DNA of 64,000 bases, taken from Cryobacterium cheniae (GTDB taxonomy: Bacteria > Actinomycetota > Actinomycetes > Actinomycetales > Microbacteriaceae). The notes below the pieces were generated by a model. It saw nothing but the letters and a program-made list of their open reading frames with translations. It was not told where the DNA came from and did no database searches. Location of the stretch: NCBI RefSeq assembly GCF_004403395.1, contig NZ_SOGN01000018.1, positions 303 through 64,302 of the forward strand, read 5' to 3'. Both the position numbers and the translations under genes were made by a program. Shown here one piece after another: positions 26,152-34,721 of this stretch (the stretch's first letter is position 1; each line of letters starts with the position of its first letter).

Positions 26152-26988
26152 ATGACTCGAACCGTTTCCGGAGCCCTTGTGCTGATTACCGGTGCCGCCA
26201 GCGGCATGGGCCGCCTCTATGCCGAGCGGGCCGTCGCCGAAGGAGCGAAGGCCGTGATCCTCTGGGACCGTGACGCCGGGGCGCTGACCCGCGTCGCCGG
26301 CATCCTCGGTGATCGGGCCGGCGAGGGCACTCTCGTGGCCCCGTATGTCGTGGACATCGCCGACCTCGGCGCGATCGCGCAGTCCGCCCAGCGGGTGCGC
26401 ACGGAGGTCGGCGACCCGGACATCGTGATCAACAACGCCGGCATCGTGCGCGGGGCCTTCTTCTGGGAGCATGACAACGGTGCCGACACCCGGCCGACCA
26501 TGCAGATCAACGCCCTCGCGCCGATGTACATCACCCGCGAGTTCCTGCCGGCGATGATGGCCAACCGTGGTCGGGAGTCGCGGATCGTGAACATCGCATC
26601 GGCGGCCGGGATGCTCTCGAACCCCCGAATGAGCGTCTATGCGGCGTCGAAGGCCGCCCTGATCGGGTGGAGCGACTCGCTGCGACTGGAACTGCGGCAG
26701 CAGCGGTTCGGGCAGGTGAAAGTCACGACAGTCAGCCCCAGCTATATTTCGACAGGCATGTTCGAGGGCGCCCGCGGCCCGCTGCTGACGCCGGTGATGA
26801 CCCCGGAGTACGTGGTCGACCGGGTCTGGCACGCGATGCTCGCCGGAACGCCCCTGCTCACCATGCCCTGGACGGTCCAGCTGTCGAAGGTGGCCCGCGG
26901 GCTGCTGCCGCTGCCTCTCTGGGACCTGGTCGCCGGACGTGTCTTCGGTGTCTACGGCTCCATGGACAAGTTCACCGGCCGCCCCTGA
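26152..26988 (+). CDS. SDR family NAD(P)-dependent oxidoreductase
   Basis: A 278-residue classical SDR. Cofactor motif TGAASGMGRLYAE (about 14-26), NNAG motif INNAGIV (about 99-105), catalytic serine in NIASAAG and YAASKAA with the YxxxK pair. The extended C-terminus (LSKVARGLLPLPLWDLVAGRVFGVYGSMDKFTGR) is hydrophobic and typical of membrane-associated SDRs acting on retinoid- or steroid-like and other lipophilic alcohols, but the substrate is unknown. The ATG at 26152 starts the protein just before the first beta strand; the longer open frame upstream is not protein-like. Confidence 0.9.
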   Translation: MTRTVSGALVLITGAASGMGRLYAERAVAEGAKAVILWDRDAGALTRVAGILGDRAGEGTLVAPYVVDIADLGAIAQSAQRVRTEVGDPDIVINNAGIVRGAFFWEHDNGADTRPTMQINALAPMYITREFLPAMMANRGRESRIVNIASAAGMLSNPRMSVYAASKAALIGWSDSLRLELRQQRFGQVKVTTVSPSYISTGMFEGARGPLLTPVMTPEYVVDRVWHAMLAGTPLLTMPWTVQLSKVARGLLPLPLWDLVAGRVFGVYGSMDKFTGRP

Positions 26989-27289
26989 CCCATTCCCGCC
27001 CGTCCGATGCCTCTGTGAAAAGTCGTTCGTCGCGGCCGACGTTGACGATCTGGCCGTCTGCGGCGATCTGGTCGGTGGTGCGCGGGAAGTAGGCCCGCTT
27101 CTCCCGCGCGGAAATGCCCGCCTCGTCGAGCCGGTCGCGCAGTCGCCTCGCGAGGTTGAAGACGTGGTCTGCGTTCAGCGACGAGGCCTCGCCGAGGAGG
27201 GGCTCGAGGACGGTGCTGAGTTTATCGGCGGTGACGGCGGCATCAATCTGCCCGAGACCCGCGCGGATGGACTTTCGACAACCGGACAC
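26972..27289 (-). CDS. Possible small protein or gene fragment, unrecognised
   Basis: A 105-residue frame from a GTG at 27289 with a weak GGTGG upstream. The composition is protein-like: helical TADKLSTVLEPLLGEAS, NADHVFNLARRLRDRLDEAG and AREKRAYFPRTTDQI. It follows the MORN-like gene by 29 bp on the same strand and overlaps the end of the convergent SDR by 17 bp. The frame stays open upstream, antisense-like, through the MORN-like gene, so the true start is uncertain. It could be the C-terminal remnant of a longer gene. I cannot assign a family. Confidence 0.4.
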   Translation of the reverse strand: MSGCRKSIRAGLGQIDAAVTADKLSTVLEPLLGEASSLNADHVFNLARRLRDRLDEAGISAREKRAYFPRTTDQIAADGQIVNVGRDERLFTEASDGREWVRGGR

Positions 27290-27318
27290 GCTCGACCACC
27301 GGGCGGGGTGGCGGCGGG

Positions 27319-27669
27319 CTAGCGGAAGGTGTGGGACTTCCGGAGGGACCCGTCGGGATTGTAGAAAGCCCAGTCGCCGGTGCGCCTGCCGGCACGCCAC
27401 GCCCCCTCGTCCAGGAGGGATCCGTTCTCGTGCCAGCGTTGCCAGGGGCCATCCTGCTTGCCCTCGACGAAGTCGCCCCTCTGGAGCAGCTCGCCGTTCT
27501 CCCGCCACCAGGTCCAGCGACCGTCGAACTCGCCGTGAACGAAGGTGCCCTCGGCCTTGAGCTGGCCGTTGCGGTACCAATTACGCCACGGTCCATGCTT
27601 CCTGCCGGCGACGATGGGTCCCTCGCCCATGAGTGTCCCGTCTTGATACGTGTCCCGCTGAATCGTCAT
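27319..27669 (-). CDS. MORN-like repeat protein (YwqK family)
   Basis: A 116-residue protein made almost entirely of MORN-type repeats: G.W..WY.NGQL..EG.F, G.W.WWRENGELLQRGDF, G.W.RWHENGSLLDEGAW and a last DWAFYNPDGSLRK. This matches the YwqK-type repeat family, sometimes labelled as the antitoxin of a toxin system. No toxin gene is recognised beside it; the small unrecognised frame downstream is the only candidate partner. No signal peptide, probably cytosolic. Confidence 0.75.
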   Translation of the reverse strand: MTIQRDTYQDGTLMGEGPIVAGRKHGPWRNWYRNGQLKAEGTFVHGEFDGRWTWWRENGELLQRGDFVEGKQDGPWQRWHENGSLLDEGAWRAGRRTGDWAFYNPDGSLRKSHTFR

Positions 27670-27765
27670 GGTCGCCTCCCGCGCTGTACCGGCATGCTAC
27701 TTCTGTGAGTCGCAGAGCCCGAGGGCGGGCACCCGACCGGCGCAATCTTTTTTTGCGTGGACACA

Positions 27766-27795
27766 TTGACAGCCCCGTTCGAAGAGAACTAGTAT
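27766..27795 (+). promoter_or_regulatory. Sigma-70-type promoter of the ribose operon
   Basis: -35 TTGACA (27766-27771), an 18-bp spacer and -10 TAGTAT (27790-27795). This is the clearest vegetative promoter in the window. The -10 abuts the palindromic operator that starts at 27795, so repressor binding would block transcription initiation. Confidence 0.75.
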
Positions 27796-27822
27796 GGAAT
27801 CGTTTCCATGGAAACGATTCCA
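27795..27822. promoter_or_regulatory. 28-bp perfect palindrome: two abutting LacI-type operators
   Basis: TGGAATCGTTTCCA (27795-27808) followed directly by its reverse complement TGGAAACGATTCCA (27809-27822). Each 14-mer is itself a near-palindrome with a central CG, as in LacI/PurR/RbsR-family operators. It lies 45 bp upstream of the regulator start and overlaps the promoter. It is presumably the binding site of the LacI-type protein encoded next to it. Confidence 0.85.
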
Positions 27823-27866
27823 CGACCACAACAACAGGTGCCCGCACGAACACGAAGAGGTGAGAG

Positions 27867-28898
27867 ATGGTTGCCATCACGATCAAGGATGTCGCCGCAC
27901 TCGCCGGCGTCTCCGTGGCCACCGCCTCCCGGGTCCTCTCCGGCAGCCCGGCCACCTCGCCCGAGGCTCGGGCCAGCGTCGTAACCGCGGCCGCCCAGCT
28001 CGACTACCGGCCCAACGCCCAGGCGCGGGCCCTGCGCCGCACCCACACCGAATCCATCGGCCTGCTGGTGTCGGATGTGCGCAACCCCTTCTTCGCCGAC
28101 CTCGCCCACACGGTGGAACAGGCCGCCCTGGCGGCCGGTTACGTCACCCTGCTCGGCAACGCGAACGAGCGCAAGGAACAGCAGGACCGGTACCTGGAAA
28201 CCCTGATCTCCAGGCGGGTGGACGGCATCGTCGTGGCCCCGCTCGGGGACGGGAGCGGCAGCATCCGTTCGCTGATCAAGCGCAGGATCCCCACGGTCTT
28301 CGTGGACCGCACCGTGGACGGCCTCGACGTGCCGAGCGTGACCACCGACAGCGAAACCGGCATCCGCCAGGCCGTGGCCCACCTCGCCGCCGTCGGTCAC
28401 ACCCGCATCGGCTACATCTCGGGCCCGCAGGCCACCTCGACCGGACGGGACCGGTTCGCCGCCTTCACCCGCGCCGTGGCCGACCTCGGCCTCAGCCAGG
28501 ACCCCGAGCTGGTCTACTTCGGGGACTTCCAGGCGGCCAGCGGTTCCCTGGGCGTTCACGCACTGCTCGAACTGCGCCGGCCACCCACGGCCCTGCTCGC
28601 CGCCGACAGCCCGATGGCCGTGGGCGCGATCGCCATCCTGCACAAGCGCGGGCTGCGCATCGGCCGCGACATCGCATTGATCGCGTTCGACGACATCGAG
28701 TGGTTCGCACTGCTCGACCCGGCGTTGAGCGTCATCTCGCACAGCGTCGAGGACATGGGCCGGATCGCGGTGAAGATGCTGCTCGAAGTCATCGGCGGCG
28801 GCAGCCCCGAATCGGTGGTGCTTCCCAGCGAACTGCTCATCCGGGAGTCGTCGTCGGCGCCCGCCCCAGGCGCACCCATCTCCCCAGAATTCGTCTAA
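27867..28898 (+). CDS. rbsR: LacI family ribose operon repressor
   Basis: A 343-residue DNA-binding regulator. The helix-turn-helix ITIKDVAALAGVSVATASRV fills residues 4-23, followed by the hinge helix NAQARALRR. The rest is a periplasmic-binding-protein-like sensor domain (from about 60) with the family's IGLLVSDVRNPFFADLAH entry and VIAFDD-like IALIAFDDIEWF near 270. It is the first gene of the operon it likely represses, with a 34-bp gap to rbsA, giving autoregulation through the double operator upstream. Ribose as inducer is inferred from the rbsACBKD genes that follow. Confidence 0.93.
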   Translation: MVAITIKDVAALAGVSVATASRVLSGSPATSPEARASVVTAAAQLDYRPNAQARALRRTHTESIGLLVSDVRNPFFADLAHTVEQAALAAGYVTLLGNANERKEQQDRYLETLISRRVDGIVVAPLGDGSGSIRSLIKRRIPTVFVDRTVDGLDVPSVTTDSETGIRQAVAHLAAVGHTRIGYISGPQATSTGRDRFAAFTRAVADLGLSQDPELVYFGDFQAASGSLGVHALLELRRPPTALLAADSPMAVGAIAILHKRGLRIGRDIALIAFDDIEWFALLDPALSVISHSVEDMGRIAVKMLLEVIGGGSPESVVLPSELLIRESSSAPAPGAPISPEFV

Positions 28899-28932
28899 CC
28901 CTCAGCCGGGCCGAGCCCGAGGAAGAACTGAT

Positions 28933-30447
28933 ATGAGTCAACAACCACTGGTCACCCTGCAGAACGTGGGCAAGACCTTCGGACCGGTGACGGTCATCAA
29001 GGACGTCACCGTCAGCGTCTACGCCGGTCAGGTGCAGGTTCTGCTGGGCGAGAACGGCGCCGGCAAGTCCACCCTGATCAAGATGATGGCGGGGGTTTAC
29101 CAGCCGGATGCGGGCCACATCGTGGTGGACGGTCAGACGGTCACCCTGCCGACCACCCGCGCGGCCGAGGAACTCGGCATCGCCACGATCCATCAGGAAC
29201 TGAACCTCGTTTCCACCATGAGCATCGCTGAGAACGTCATGCTCGGGCGGATGCCCACCAAGCACGGCCTGGTCGACCGTGGCGCCCTGCGCAACCGGGC
29301 ACGCGCGGCCCTCGCCCTGATCGGCCTCGACGTCGGCGTCGACACCCTGGTCGGGGACCTCGGCATCGCCCAGCAGCAGCTGGTCGAGATCGCCAAGGCG
29401 TTGAGCATCAACGCCCGCATCCTGATCCTGGACGAGCCCACCGCGGCGCTGACCCGTCACGAGACCGAGAGCCTGTTCGCCGTGATGGCCGACCTGCGCC
29501 GCCGCGGAGTGGGCATGCTGTTCATCAGCCACCACCTCGACGAGATCGCCGAAGTCGGCGACACCGTCACCGTGCTGCGCGACGGCGAGTTCATCGCCGA
29601 GGTTCCCGCCTCCACCCCCGAAGACGAGCTCGTGAAGCTCATGGTCGGCCGCAGCATCGAGGACCAGTACCCGCGGGCGACCGGCGCAGTGAGCCAGACG
29701 GCCGAGATCCTCACGGTGGACCACCTCACCTCCACCGGCTCGTTCGATGACATCACCTTCAGCGTCAAGGCCGGCGAGGTGCTCGGCATCGCCGGGCTGG
29801 TCGGCGCCGGACGCACCGAACTGATCCGCGCCATCGCCGGGGTCGACCGGTACACTTCCGGCACGGTCGCCGTGCGCGGCCAGAACCTGCCGAACGGCAG
29901 CATCCAGGCGGCAATCGCCGCGGGCATCGGGCACGTGCCCGAAGACCGCAAGGGACAGGGGTTGGTGCTCGAGGCATCCGTCAACGACAACCTCGGCTAC
30001 GCCACCCTCTCCTCCACGGCCAAACTGGGCCTGGTCGACTTCGCGGGCCAGCGACGCCGGGCCGGCGAGGTGGCGAAAAAACTGCGCATCCGGATGCACA
30101 CCATCGACCAGCCGATCGGCGCACTCTCCGGAGGCAACCAGCAGAAGGCCGTGTTCGGCCGCTGGATCATCGCCGCCTCCACGGTACTGCTGCTCGACGA
30201 GCCCACCCGCGGTGTCGACGTGGGCGCCAAAGTCGAGATCTACGAGCTGATGAACGCGATCACGGAGGCCGGGGGATCCATTCTCATGGTCTCCAGCGAG
30301 CTGCCCGAGATTCTCGGTATGAGCGATCGCATCCTCGTGATGCGCGACGGCCGGCTCGCCGGCGAACTCACCGCGGCCGAGGCCACCCAAGACGCAGTTA
30401 TGACACTCGCCGCCCGCGATGTCGACGAGAATCACGAACAGAGATAG
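28933..30447 (+). CDS. rbsA: Ribose ABC transporter ATP-binding protein
   Basis: A 504-residue tandem-domain ATPase of the CUT2 sugar family. The first nucleotide-binding domain has Walker A GENGAGKST (39-47) and Walker B ILILDEPTAAL. The second has a degenerate P-loop (GIAGLVGAGRTE), an intact GGNQQKA signature and LLLDEPTRGVD. This asymmetry is normal for RbsA/MglA. ATG with GAGGAAGA upstream. It drives import of ribose through RbsC with RbsB as receptor. Confidence 0.95.
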   Translation: MSQQPLVTLQNVGKTFGPVTVIKDVTVSVYAGQVQVLLGENGAGKSTLIKMMAGVYQPDAGHIVVDGQTVTLPTTRAAEELGIATIHQELNLVSTMSIAENVMLGRMPTKHGLVDRGALRNRARAALALIGLDVGVDTLVGDLGIAQQQLVEIAKALSINARILILDEPTAALTRHETESLFAVMADLRRRGVGMLFISHHLDEIAEVGDTVTVLRDGEFIAEVPASTPEDELVKLMVGRSIEDQYPRATGAVSQTAEILTVDHLTSTGSFDDITFSVKAGEVLGIAGLVGAGRTELIRAIAGVDRYTSGTVAVRGQNLPNGSIQAAIAAGIGHVPEDRKGQGLVLEASVNDNLGYATLSSTAKLGLVDFAGQRRRAGEVAKKLRIRMHTIDQPIGALSGGNQQKAVFGRWIIAASTVLLLDEPTRGVDVGAKVEIYELMNAITEAGGSILMVSSELPEILGMSDRILVMRDGRLAGELTAAEATQDAVMTLAARDVDENHEQR

Positions 30448-30458
30448 GGAACCACACC

Positions 30459-31430
30459 ATGTCCACCACAACCCTGCCGGCGAAGCGCCGCGGCCTCGAC
30501 TACAAGAAATTCCTCGCCAACAACGGTGCCCTCGTCGGACTCGTCGTGCTCTGCCTCGCCCTGTTCATTGCGACTCCCGACTTCCTGACCGCACAGAATC
30601 TGCTCAACATCGGCATCCAGGTGTCCACGGTGGCCGTGCTGGCCTTCGGGATGACCTTCGTCATCGTGGCCGGCGGGATCGACCTCTCGGTGGGTGCCGT
30701 GGCGGCCCTGTCGGCCATGTCGTCGGGCTGGATGTTCGCCAGCGCCGGCCTCCCCGGCTGGCTCGCCCTCCTCGGTGGCCTGTTCATCGGGGCCCTGGCC
30801 GGCACCATCAACGGTCTGGCCAACGCTTACGGCAAACTGCCCTCCTTCATTGCCACGCTCGCCATGCTCAGCGTGGCCCGTGGGCTGACCCTGGTCATCT
30901 CCGACGGCCGCCCGATCAAGATGCCGGCCGAGGTCTCCTTCCTCGGTGGCAACCTGGGTCCGGTCCCGATGCCCATCATCATCCTCGTGCTCGCCGCCCT
31001 GGCCGCCTCCTTCCTGCTCAACCGCACGGTGATCGGCCGCTCGATGTACGCGGTCGGTGGCAACGCCGAAGCCGCCCGGCTTTCGGGCCTGCCGGTCAAG
31101 CGCATCCTCGTCACCGTCTTCGCCCTGGCCGGCCTGTTCGCTGCCCTCGCCGGGCTGTTGCTCGCCGGGCGCCTCGACTCCGCGCAGCCTCAGGCCGCTG
31201 CCGGCTACGAACTCGACGCCATCGCGGCCGTCGTGATCGGCGGCGCCTCCCTCGCCGGCGGTCTCGGCAAGATCTCGGGCACCTTCGTCGGCGCCCTCGT
31301 GCTCGTCGTCATCCGCAACGGGCTCAACCTGCTGAACGTGACGTCGTTCTGGCAGCAGGTCGTGATCGGCCTCGTGATCGCCCTCGCAGTGGGCATCGAC
31401 GTGCTGCGCCGCAAGACCCGTAGCAGCTGA
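30459..31430 (+). CDS. rbsC: Ribose ABC transporter permease
   Basis: A 323-residue membrane protein with about ten hydrophobic segments and the BPD_transp_2 signature. GGIDLSVGAVAALSAM near 70-85, the AGTINGLANAYGKLPSFIATL segment near 110, and the coupling-loop region GLPVKRILVTVFALAG near 210 are as in RbsC. It starts 11 bp after rbsA, with GGGAACC upstream. It forms the ribose channel. Confidence 0.95.
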   Translation: MSTTTLPAKRRGLDYKKFLANNGALVGLVVLCLALFIATPDFLTAQNLLNIGIQVSTVAVLAFGMTFVIVAGGIDLSVGAVAALSAMSSGWMFASAGLPGWLALLGGLFIGALAGTINGLANAYGKLPSFIATLAMLSVARGLTLVISDGRPIKMPAEVSFLGGNLGPVPMPIIILVLAALAASFLLNRTVIGRSMYAVGGNAEAARLSGLPVKRILVTVFALAGLFAALAGLLLAGRLDSAQPQAAAGYELDAIAAVVIGGASLAGGLGKISGTFVGALVLVVIRNGLNLLNVTSFWQQVVIGLVIALAVGIDVLRRKTRSS

Positions 31431-31471
31431 CCTGGCCGACGCCCGGCATCCGTTACCCAACAACCGTTCCC

Positions 31472-31488
31472 TCCATCCATCCATCCAT
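31472..31488 (+). repeat. (TCCA)4 tetranucleotide run in the rbsC-rbsB gap
   Basis: Four TCCA units followed by T, 20 bp before the rbsB start and upstream of its AAAGGAA ribosome-binding site. It is non-coding, so changes in copy number would alter only spacing. Confidence 0.7.
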
Positions 31489-31507
31489 ACCCACAAAGGA
31501 ATACACC

Positions 31508-32452
31508 ATGAAGTCCTCCTCATTTCGCAAAATCGCGGCACTGACCGCCACCGCCGCACTGATCCTGGTGGGCACCACGGCCTGCGGCCGCGGCGGCGGG
31601 GACGAGGCGTCCGGCACGAAGATCGTGATGGCCCTCTCCACGCTGAACAACCCGTTCTTCGTGGAGCTGCGCGACGGCGCACAGGCTGCCGCCGACGAGG
31701 CCGGCGTGCAGCTGAACATCGTCGACGCGCAGAACGACTCGGCCACGCAGGCCAACCAGCTCGCCACCGCCGCCTCGGGCGGCACCAAGGCCGTCATCGT
31801 GAACCCGGTCGACTCCGACGCCGCCTCCTCCTCCGTGAACGAGCTGCTCAGCGCCGACATCCCCGTCATCGGGGTCGACCGCACCGTCAACGGCGCCGAC
31901 CTGAACTCGCTCGTCGCGAGCGACAATGTGGCCGGAGGCCGTCAGGCCGCCGACGAACTCGCCAAGGCCATGGGCGAAAAGGGCAGCGTCATCCAGCTGC
32001 AGGGTGTCTCCGGCACCTCGGCCAGCCGCGACCGCGGCCAGGGTTTCGAAGAGGGCATGAAGGCCTACCCGGACATCACCGTGGTGGCCAAGCAGACCGC
32101 CAACTTCGACCGTGCCGCCGCGCTCGACGTGACCACGAACCTGCTGCAGTCCAACCCCGGCGTGACCGGCCTCTTCGCCGAGAACGACGAAATGGCCCTC
32201 GGCGCCATCCAGGCGCTCGGCTCGCGTGCCGGCACCGAGGTCTCGGTCGTCGGTTTCGACGGCACGTCCGACGGACTCGCCGCCATCGAGGCAGGCACCC
32301 TGGTCGCCACCATCGCGCAGCAGCCGGCCGAACTCGGCAAGCTCTCCGTTGAACTCGCCATCAAGGCCATCGCGGGCGACAAGATCGAGAAGACCGTCCC
32401 GGTTGAGGTCGTCTCCGTCACGAAGACGAATGTCGGCGACTTCAGCAAGTGA
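31508..32452 (+). CDS. rbsB: Ribose-binding lipoprotein
   Basis: A 314-residue substrate-binding protein of the type I periplasmic fold. The N-terminus KSSSFRKIAALTATAALILV ends with GTTAC, a lipobox-like site whose cysteine (about residue 27) would be lipidated to anchor the protein outside the membrane; the residue at -3 is Thr, less usual than Leu. The mature part begins with IVMALSTLNNPFFVELRDGA, the typical ribose/galactose binding start, and contains VIGVDRTVNG and FAENDEMALGA. AAAGGAA precedes the ATG. The last codon overlaps the GTG start of rbsK. Confidence 0.94.
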   Translation: MKSSSFRKIAALTATAALILVGTTACGRGGGDEASGTKIVMALSTLNNPFFVELRDGAQAAADEAGVQLNIVDAQNDSATQANQLATAASGGTKAVIVNPVDSDAASSSVNELLSADIPVIGVDRTVNGADLNSLVASDNVAGGRQAADELAKAMGEKGSVIQLQGVSGTSASRDRGQGFEEGMKAYPDITVVAKQTANFDRAAALDVTTNLLQSNPGVTGLFAENDEMALGAIQALGSRAGTEVSVVGFDGTSDGLAAIEAGTLVATIAQQPAELGKLSVELAIKAIAGDKIEKTVPVEVVSVTKTNVGDFSK

Positions 32453-33372
32453 GTGACTCCGCCAGCACGGTCGTCGTCGTCGGGTCGATCAACGTCGACC
32501 AGCTGATCACCATCGAACGCCACCCGCTGCCCGGTGAGACCCTCATCGGAACGTCGATGGAGTTCCTCCCCGGAGGGAAAGGGGCCAACCAGGCCGTCGC
32601 GGCCGCCCAACTGGGCGCCACGGTGCGCATGGTCGGCCTCGTGGGCCGGGACCCGCAGGCCGAGGTCGCCACCGCGATCCTGACCCGCTCCGGAGTGGAC
32701 CTGTCGAATGTGCGCGCGGTGGACGGCCCGACCGGGCTGGCCCTCGTCACCGTTGCCGCCGACGGCGAGAACACCATCGTGATCATCCCCGGCGCCAACG
32801 CGCTGATGGGTGCGGAGGCCGTCGAGGCCGGCGCGACCGTCATCGCCGAGGCCGCCGTGGTCGTGCTCCAGGGTGAGATCCCCGCGGAGGGCATCATGGC
32901 GGCACTGCGGTTGGCCACCGGCCGGGTGGTGCTGAACCTGGCGCCCGTGATCGAACTGGATGCCGCGAGCATCCGCCGGGCCGACCCGCTGGTCGTCAAC
33001 GAGCACGAGGCTGCCCTCGTGCTCGCGCAGCTCGCCCCGAATACCGTCATCCCCACGGAGGACGCCGAGCTCGTCGCCCGACTTCTCGATTCGGGCGTTC
33101 CCTCGGTTGTGCTCACCCGCGGTGCGAAGGGAGCCATCTGCGCCGACCGGGACGGCACCCACAGCGTGGCCTCGCCCACCGTCGTCGCCGTGGACAGCTC
33201 GGGGGCCGGCGACGCGTTCGTCGGCGCCCTCAGCGCGCAGCTGGCGGCCGGGGCGAGCCTCTCCGAGTCCGTGCGCCGGGCCGTGCGTGTAGGCGCCTTC
33301 GCGGTGCAGTCGCGCGGAACGCAGACGTCCTATCCCACCCTGGACGATGAACTGCCGCGGGTGCGCGCATGA
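32449..33372 (+). CDS. rbsK: Ribokinase
   Basis: Phosphorylates ribose to ribose 5-phosphate. This 307-residue PfkB-family kinase has the N-terminal VVGSINVDQ strand, the GGKGANQAVAAAQLG motif (about 41-55) and the catalytic loop DSSGAGDAFVG with Asp255 as the base. The GTG start overlaps the rbsB stop (GTGA), indicating coupled translation. It acts on the furanose form produced by RbsD. Confidence 0.95.
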   Translation: MSDSASTVVVVGSINVDQLITIERHPLPGETLIGTSMEFLPGGKGANQAVAAAQLGATVRMVGLVGRDPQAEVATAILTRSGVDLSNVRAVDGPTGLALVTVAADGENTIVIIPGANALMGAEAVEAGATVIAEAAVVVLQGEIPAEGIMAALRLATGRVVLNLAPVIELDAASIRRADPLVVNEHEAALVLAQLAPNTVIPTEDAELVARLLDSGVPSVVLTRGAKGAICADRDGTHSVASPTVVAVDSSGAGDAFVGALSAQLAAGASLSESVRRAVRVGAFAVQSRGTQTSYPTLDDELPRVRA

Positions 33373-33752
33373 AGCGCCGCGGCATCCTGAACGCCGACCT
33401 CGCCGGCGCCCTGGCCCGCCTCGGGCACACCGATGTCGTTCTTCTCGCCGATTGCGGTATGCCGATTCCCGCCGGTGTTCCCGTGATCGACCTGGCGCTC
33501 GTGCACGGTGTGCCGCGTTTCGAGCAGGTGCTCGACGCCCTGCTCGAGGAGATGGTGTTCCAGCACTGCGTTGCCGCAGTGGAGGCGAAAACCGCCCCCG
33601 CGGGAGCGTGGCTGGCAGACCGGTTCGACGGGATCGAGTACATCAGCCACTCCGAGCTGAAGGACCTCTCGGCCTCGGCCAAGCTCTTCATCCGCTCGGG
33701 TGAGGCGACGCCGTATGCGAACGCGGCGCTGGTCTGCGGCGTCTCGTTCTAG
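33369..33752 (+). CDS. rbsD: D-ribose pyranase
   Basis: Interconverts beta-pyranose and beta-furanose ribose so that ribokinase can use it. The 127-residue protein has the family marks: His19 in RLGHTD, DCGMPIP, the conserved VHGVPRF and the C-terminal RSGEATPYANAALVCGV. The ATG overlaps the rbsK stop (ATGA). It is the last gene of the ribose operon; the next gene is convergent. Confidence 0.95.
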   Translation: MKRRGILNADLAGALARLGHTDVVLLADCGMPIPAGVPVIDLALVHGVPRFEQVLDALLEEMVFQHCVAAVEAKTAPAGAWLADRFDGIEYISHSELKDLSASAKLFIRSGEATPYANAALVCGVSF

Positions 33753-33766
33753 ACGTCTCGTTCCAG

Positions 33767-34648
33767 CTACGGGTGACGGATGCTTCCGCCCGCCAACACG
33801 GCCCGGTAGCCCTCCCGGTAGGTCGGGTACCTGAACGTGAAACCCGTGCTCAGCAGCAGCCGGTTGCGGAGGCGCTTGTCGCCTCCGCGCCGGCTGTCGG
33901 CCGTTGCGGGCGTGGCGGCGCTTGCGGGCGCGGCGCGTGCTTCCGGTGCCGGTGCCGGCAGGCCGAGCTCCTCGGCCAGGAAAGCCAGCACCTCGTCACT
34001 GCGCACCGGTGCGCTGTCGACGCCGATGTAGACGGCTGCCGGCTCGTCCTCCCGCAGCATCAGATGCACGATCGCGGCCGCGGCATCGTCCCGGTGGATG
34101 CGGTTCGTGTGCCGAGCCGAGGCGGACACGATGGCGCGGCCTTCCCGCACCTGGGTGATCAGGCGCTCCCGGCCGGGGCCGTAGATGCCCGCCAGGCGGA
34201 AGACGACGGCCGCGGGGATGCGGGCGTGCAGCATCCGTTCGGCTTCGAGCAGAATGGCATCGGTGCCGGGCCGCGGGTTCGCGGGCGTCTCTTCGTCGAC
34301 CCAGCTTCCATCGGCCACATCGTAGACGGCGGTCGAGGAGACCAGCAGCACGCGGCGGGGCATGACGCGGGCCTCGTCGAGGGCGTCGAGGAGGTTGCGC
34401 AGACCGTCGACGTAGGCCGCCCGGTAGACCGCGGGACCGCGGTTGCCCGCGGCGAGGGCAACGATCACGATCTCGGTGTCGGTCGGCACGACCGGTTTCG
34501 CCACGCTGAGGTCGACGGACTGGCCCTCGATGCCCGCAGGGAGCACGGCCACGTTGCGGCGCAGGCCCACCACCTTGTGCCCGAGCGCCGCAAAACGCAG
34601 GCCGACCTCCGTGCCGACGTCGCCGCACCCTGCTATGAGTACCGTCAT
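33767..34648 (-). CDS. NAD(P)-binding epimerase/dehydratase-like protein (YeeZ-type)
   Basis: A 293-residue extended-SDR-like protein. It starts with the Rossmann motif VLIAGCGDVGTEVGLRF. SSTAVYDVADGSWVDEETP at about 107-125 resembles the catalytic S/Y region of nucleotide-sugar epimerases, but the classical YxxxK is not obvious, as in YeeZ-like proteins. The segment from about 240 to 260 is Ala/Pro rich (PAPAPEARAAPASAATPATA) and is probably a linker. The ATG at 34648 has GGAGGAG 5 bp upstream. It is convergent with rbsD. Function unknown. Confidence 0.82.
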   Translation of the reverse strand: MTVLIAGCGDVGTEVGLRFAALGHKVVGLRRNVAVLPAGIEGQSVDLSVAKPVVPTDTEIVIVALAAGNRGPAVYRAAYVDGLRNLLDALDEARVMPRRVLLVSSTAVYDVADGSWVDEETPANPRPGTDAILLEAERMLHARIPAAVVFRLAGIYGPGRERLITQVREGRAIVSASARHTNRIHRDDAAAAIVHLMLREDEPAAVYIGVDSAPVRSDEVLAFLAEELGLPAPAPEARAAPASAATPATADSRRGGDKRLRNRLLLSTGFTFRYPTYREGYRAVLAGGSIRHP

Positions 34649-34721
34649 CCCGCTCCTCCGTTTGTCTCCAACGCTAGCGGCCCTCTCTGAACTCCGACAG
34701 CCGGCGCAGTAGGCTCGCGGC

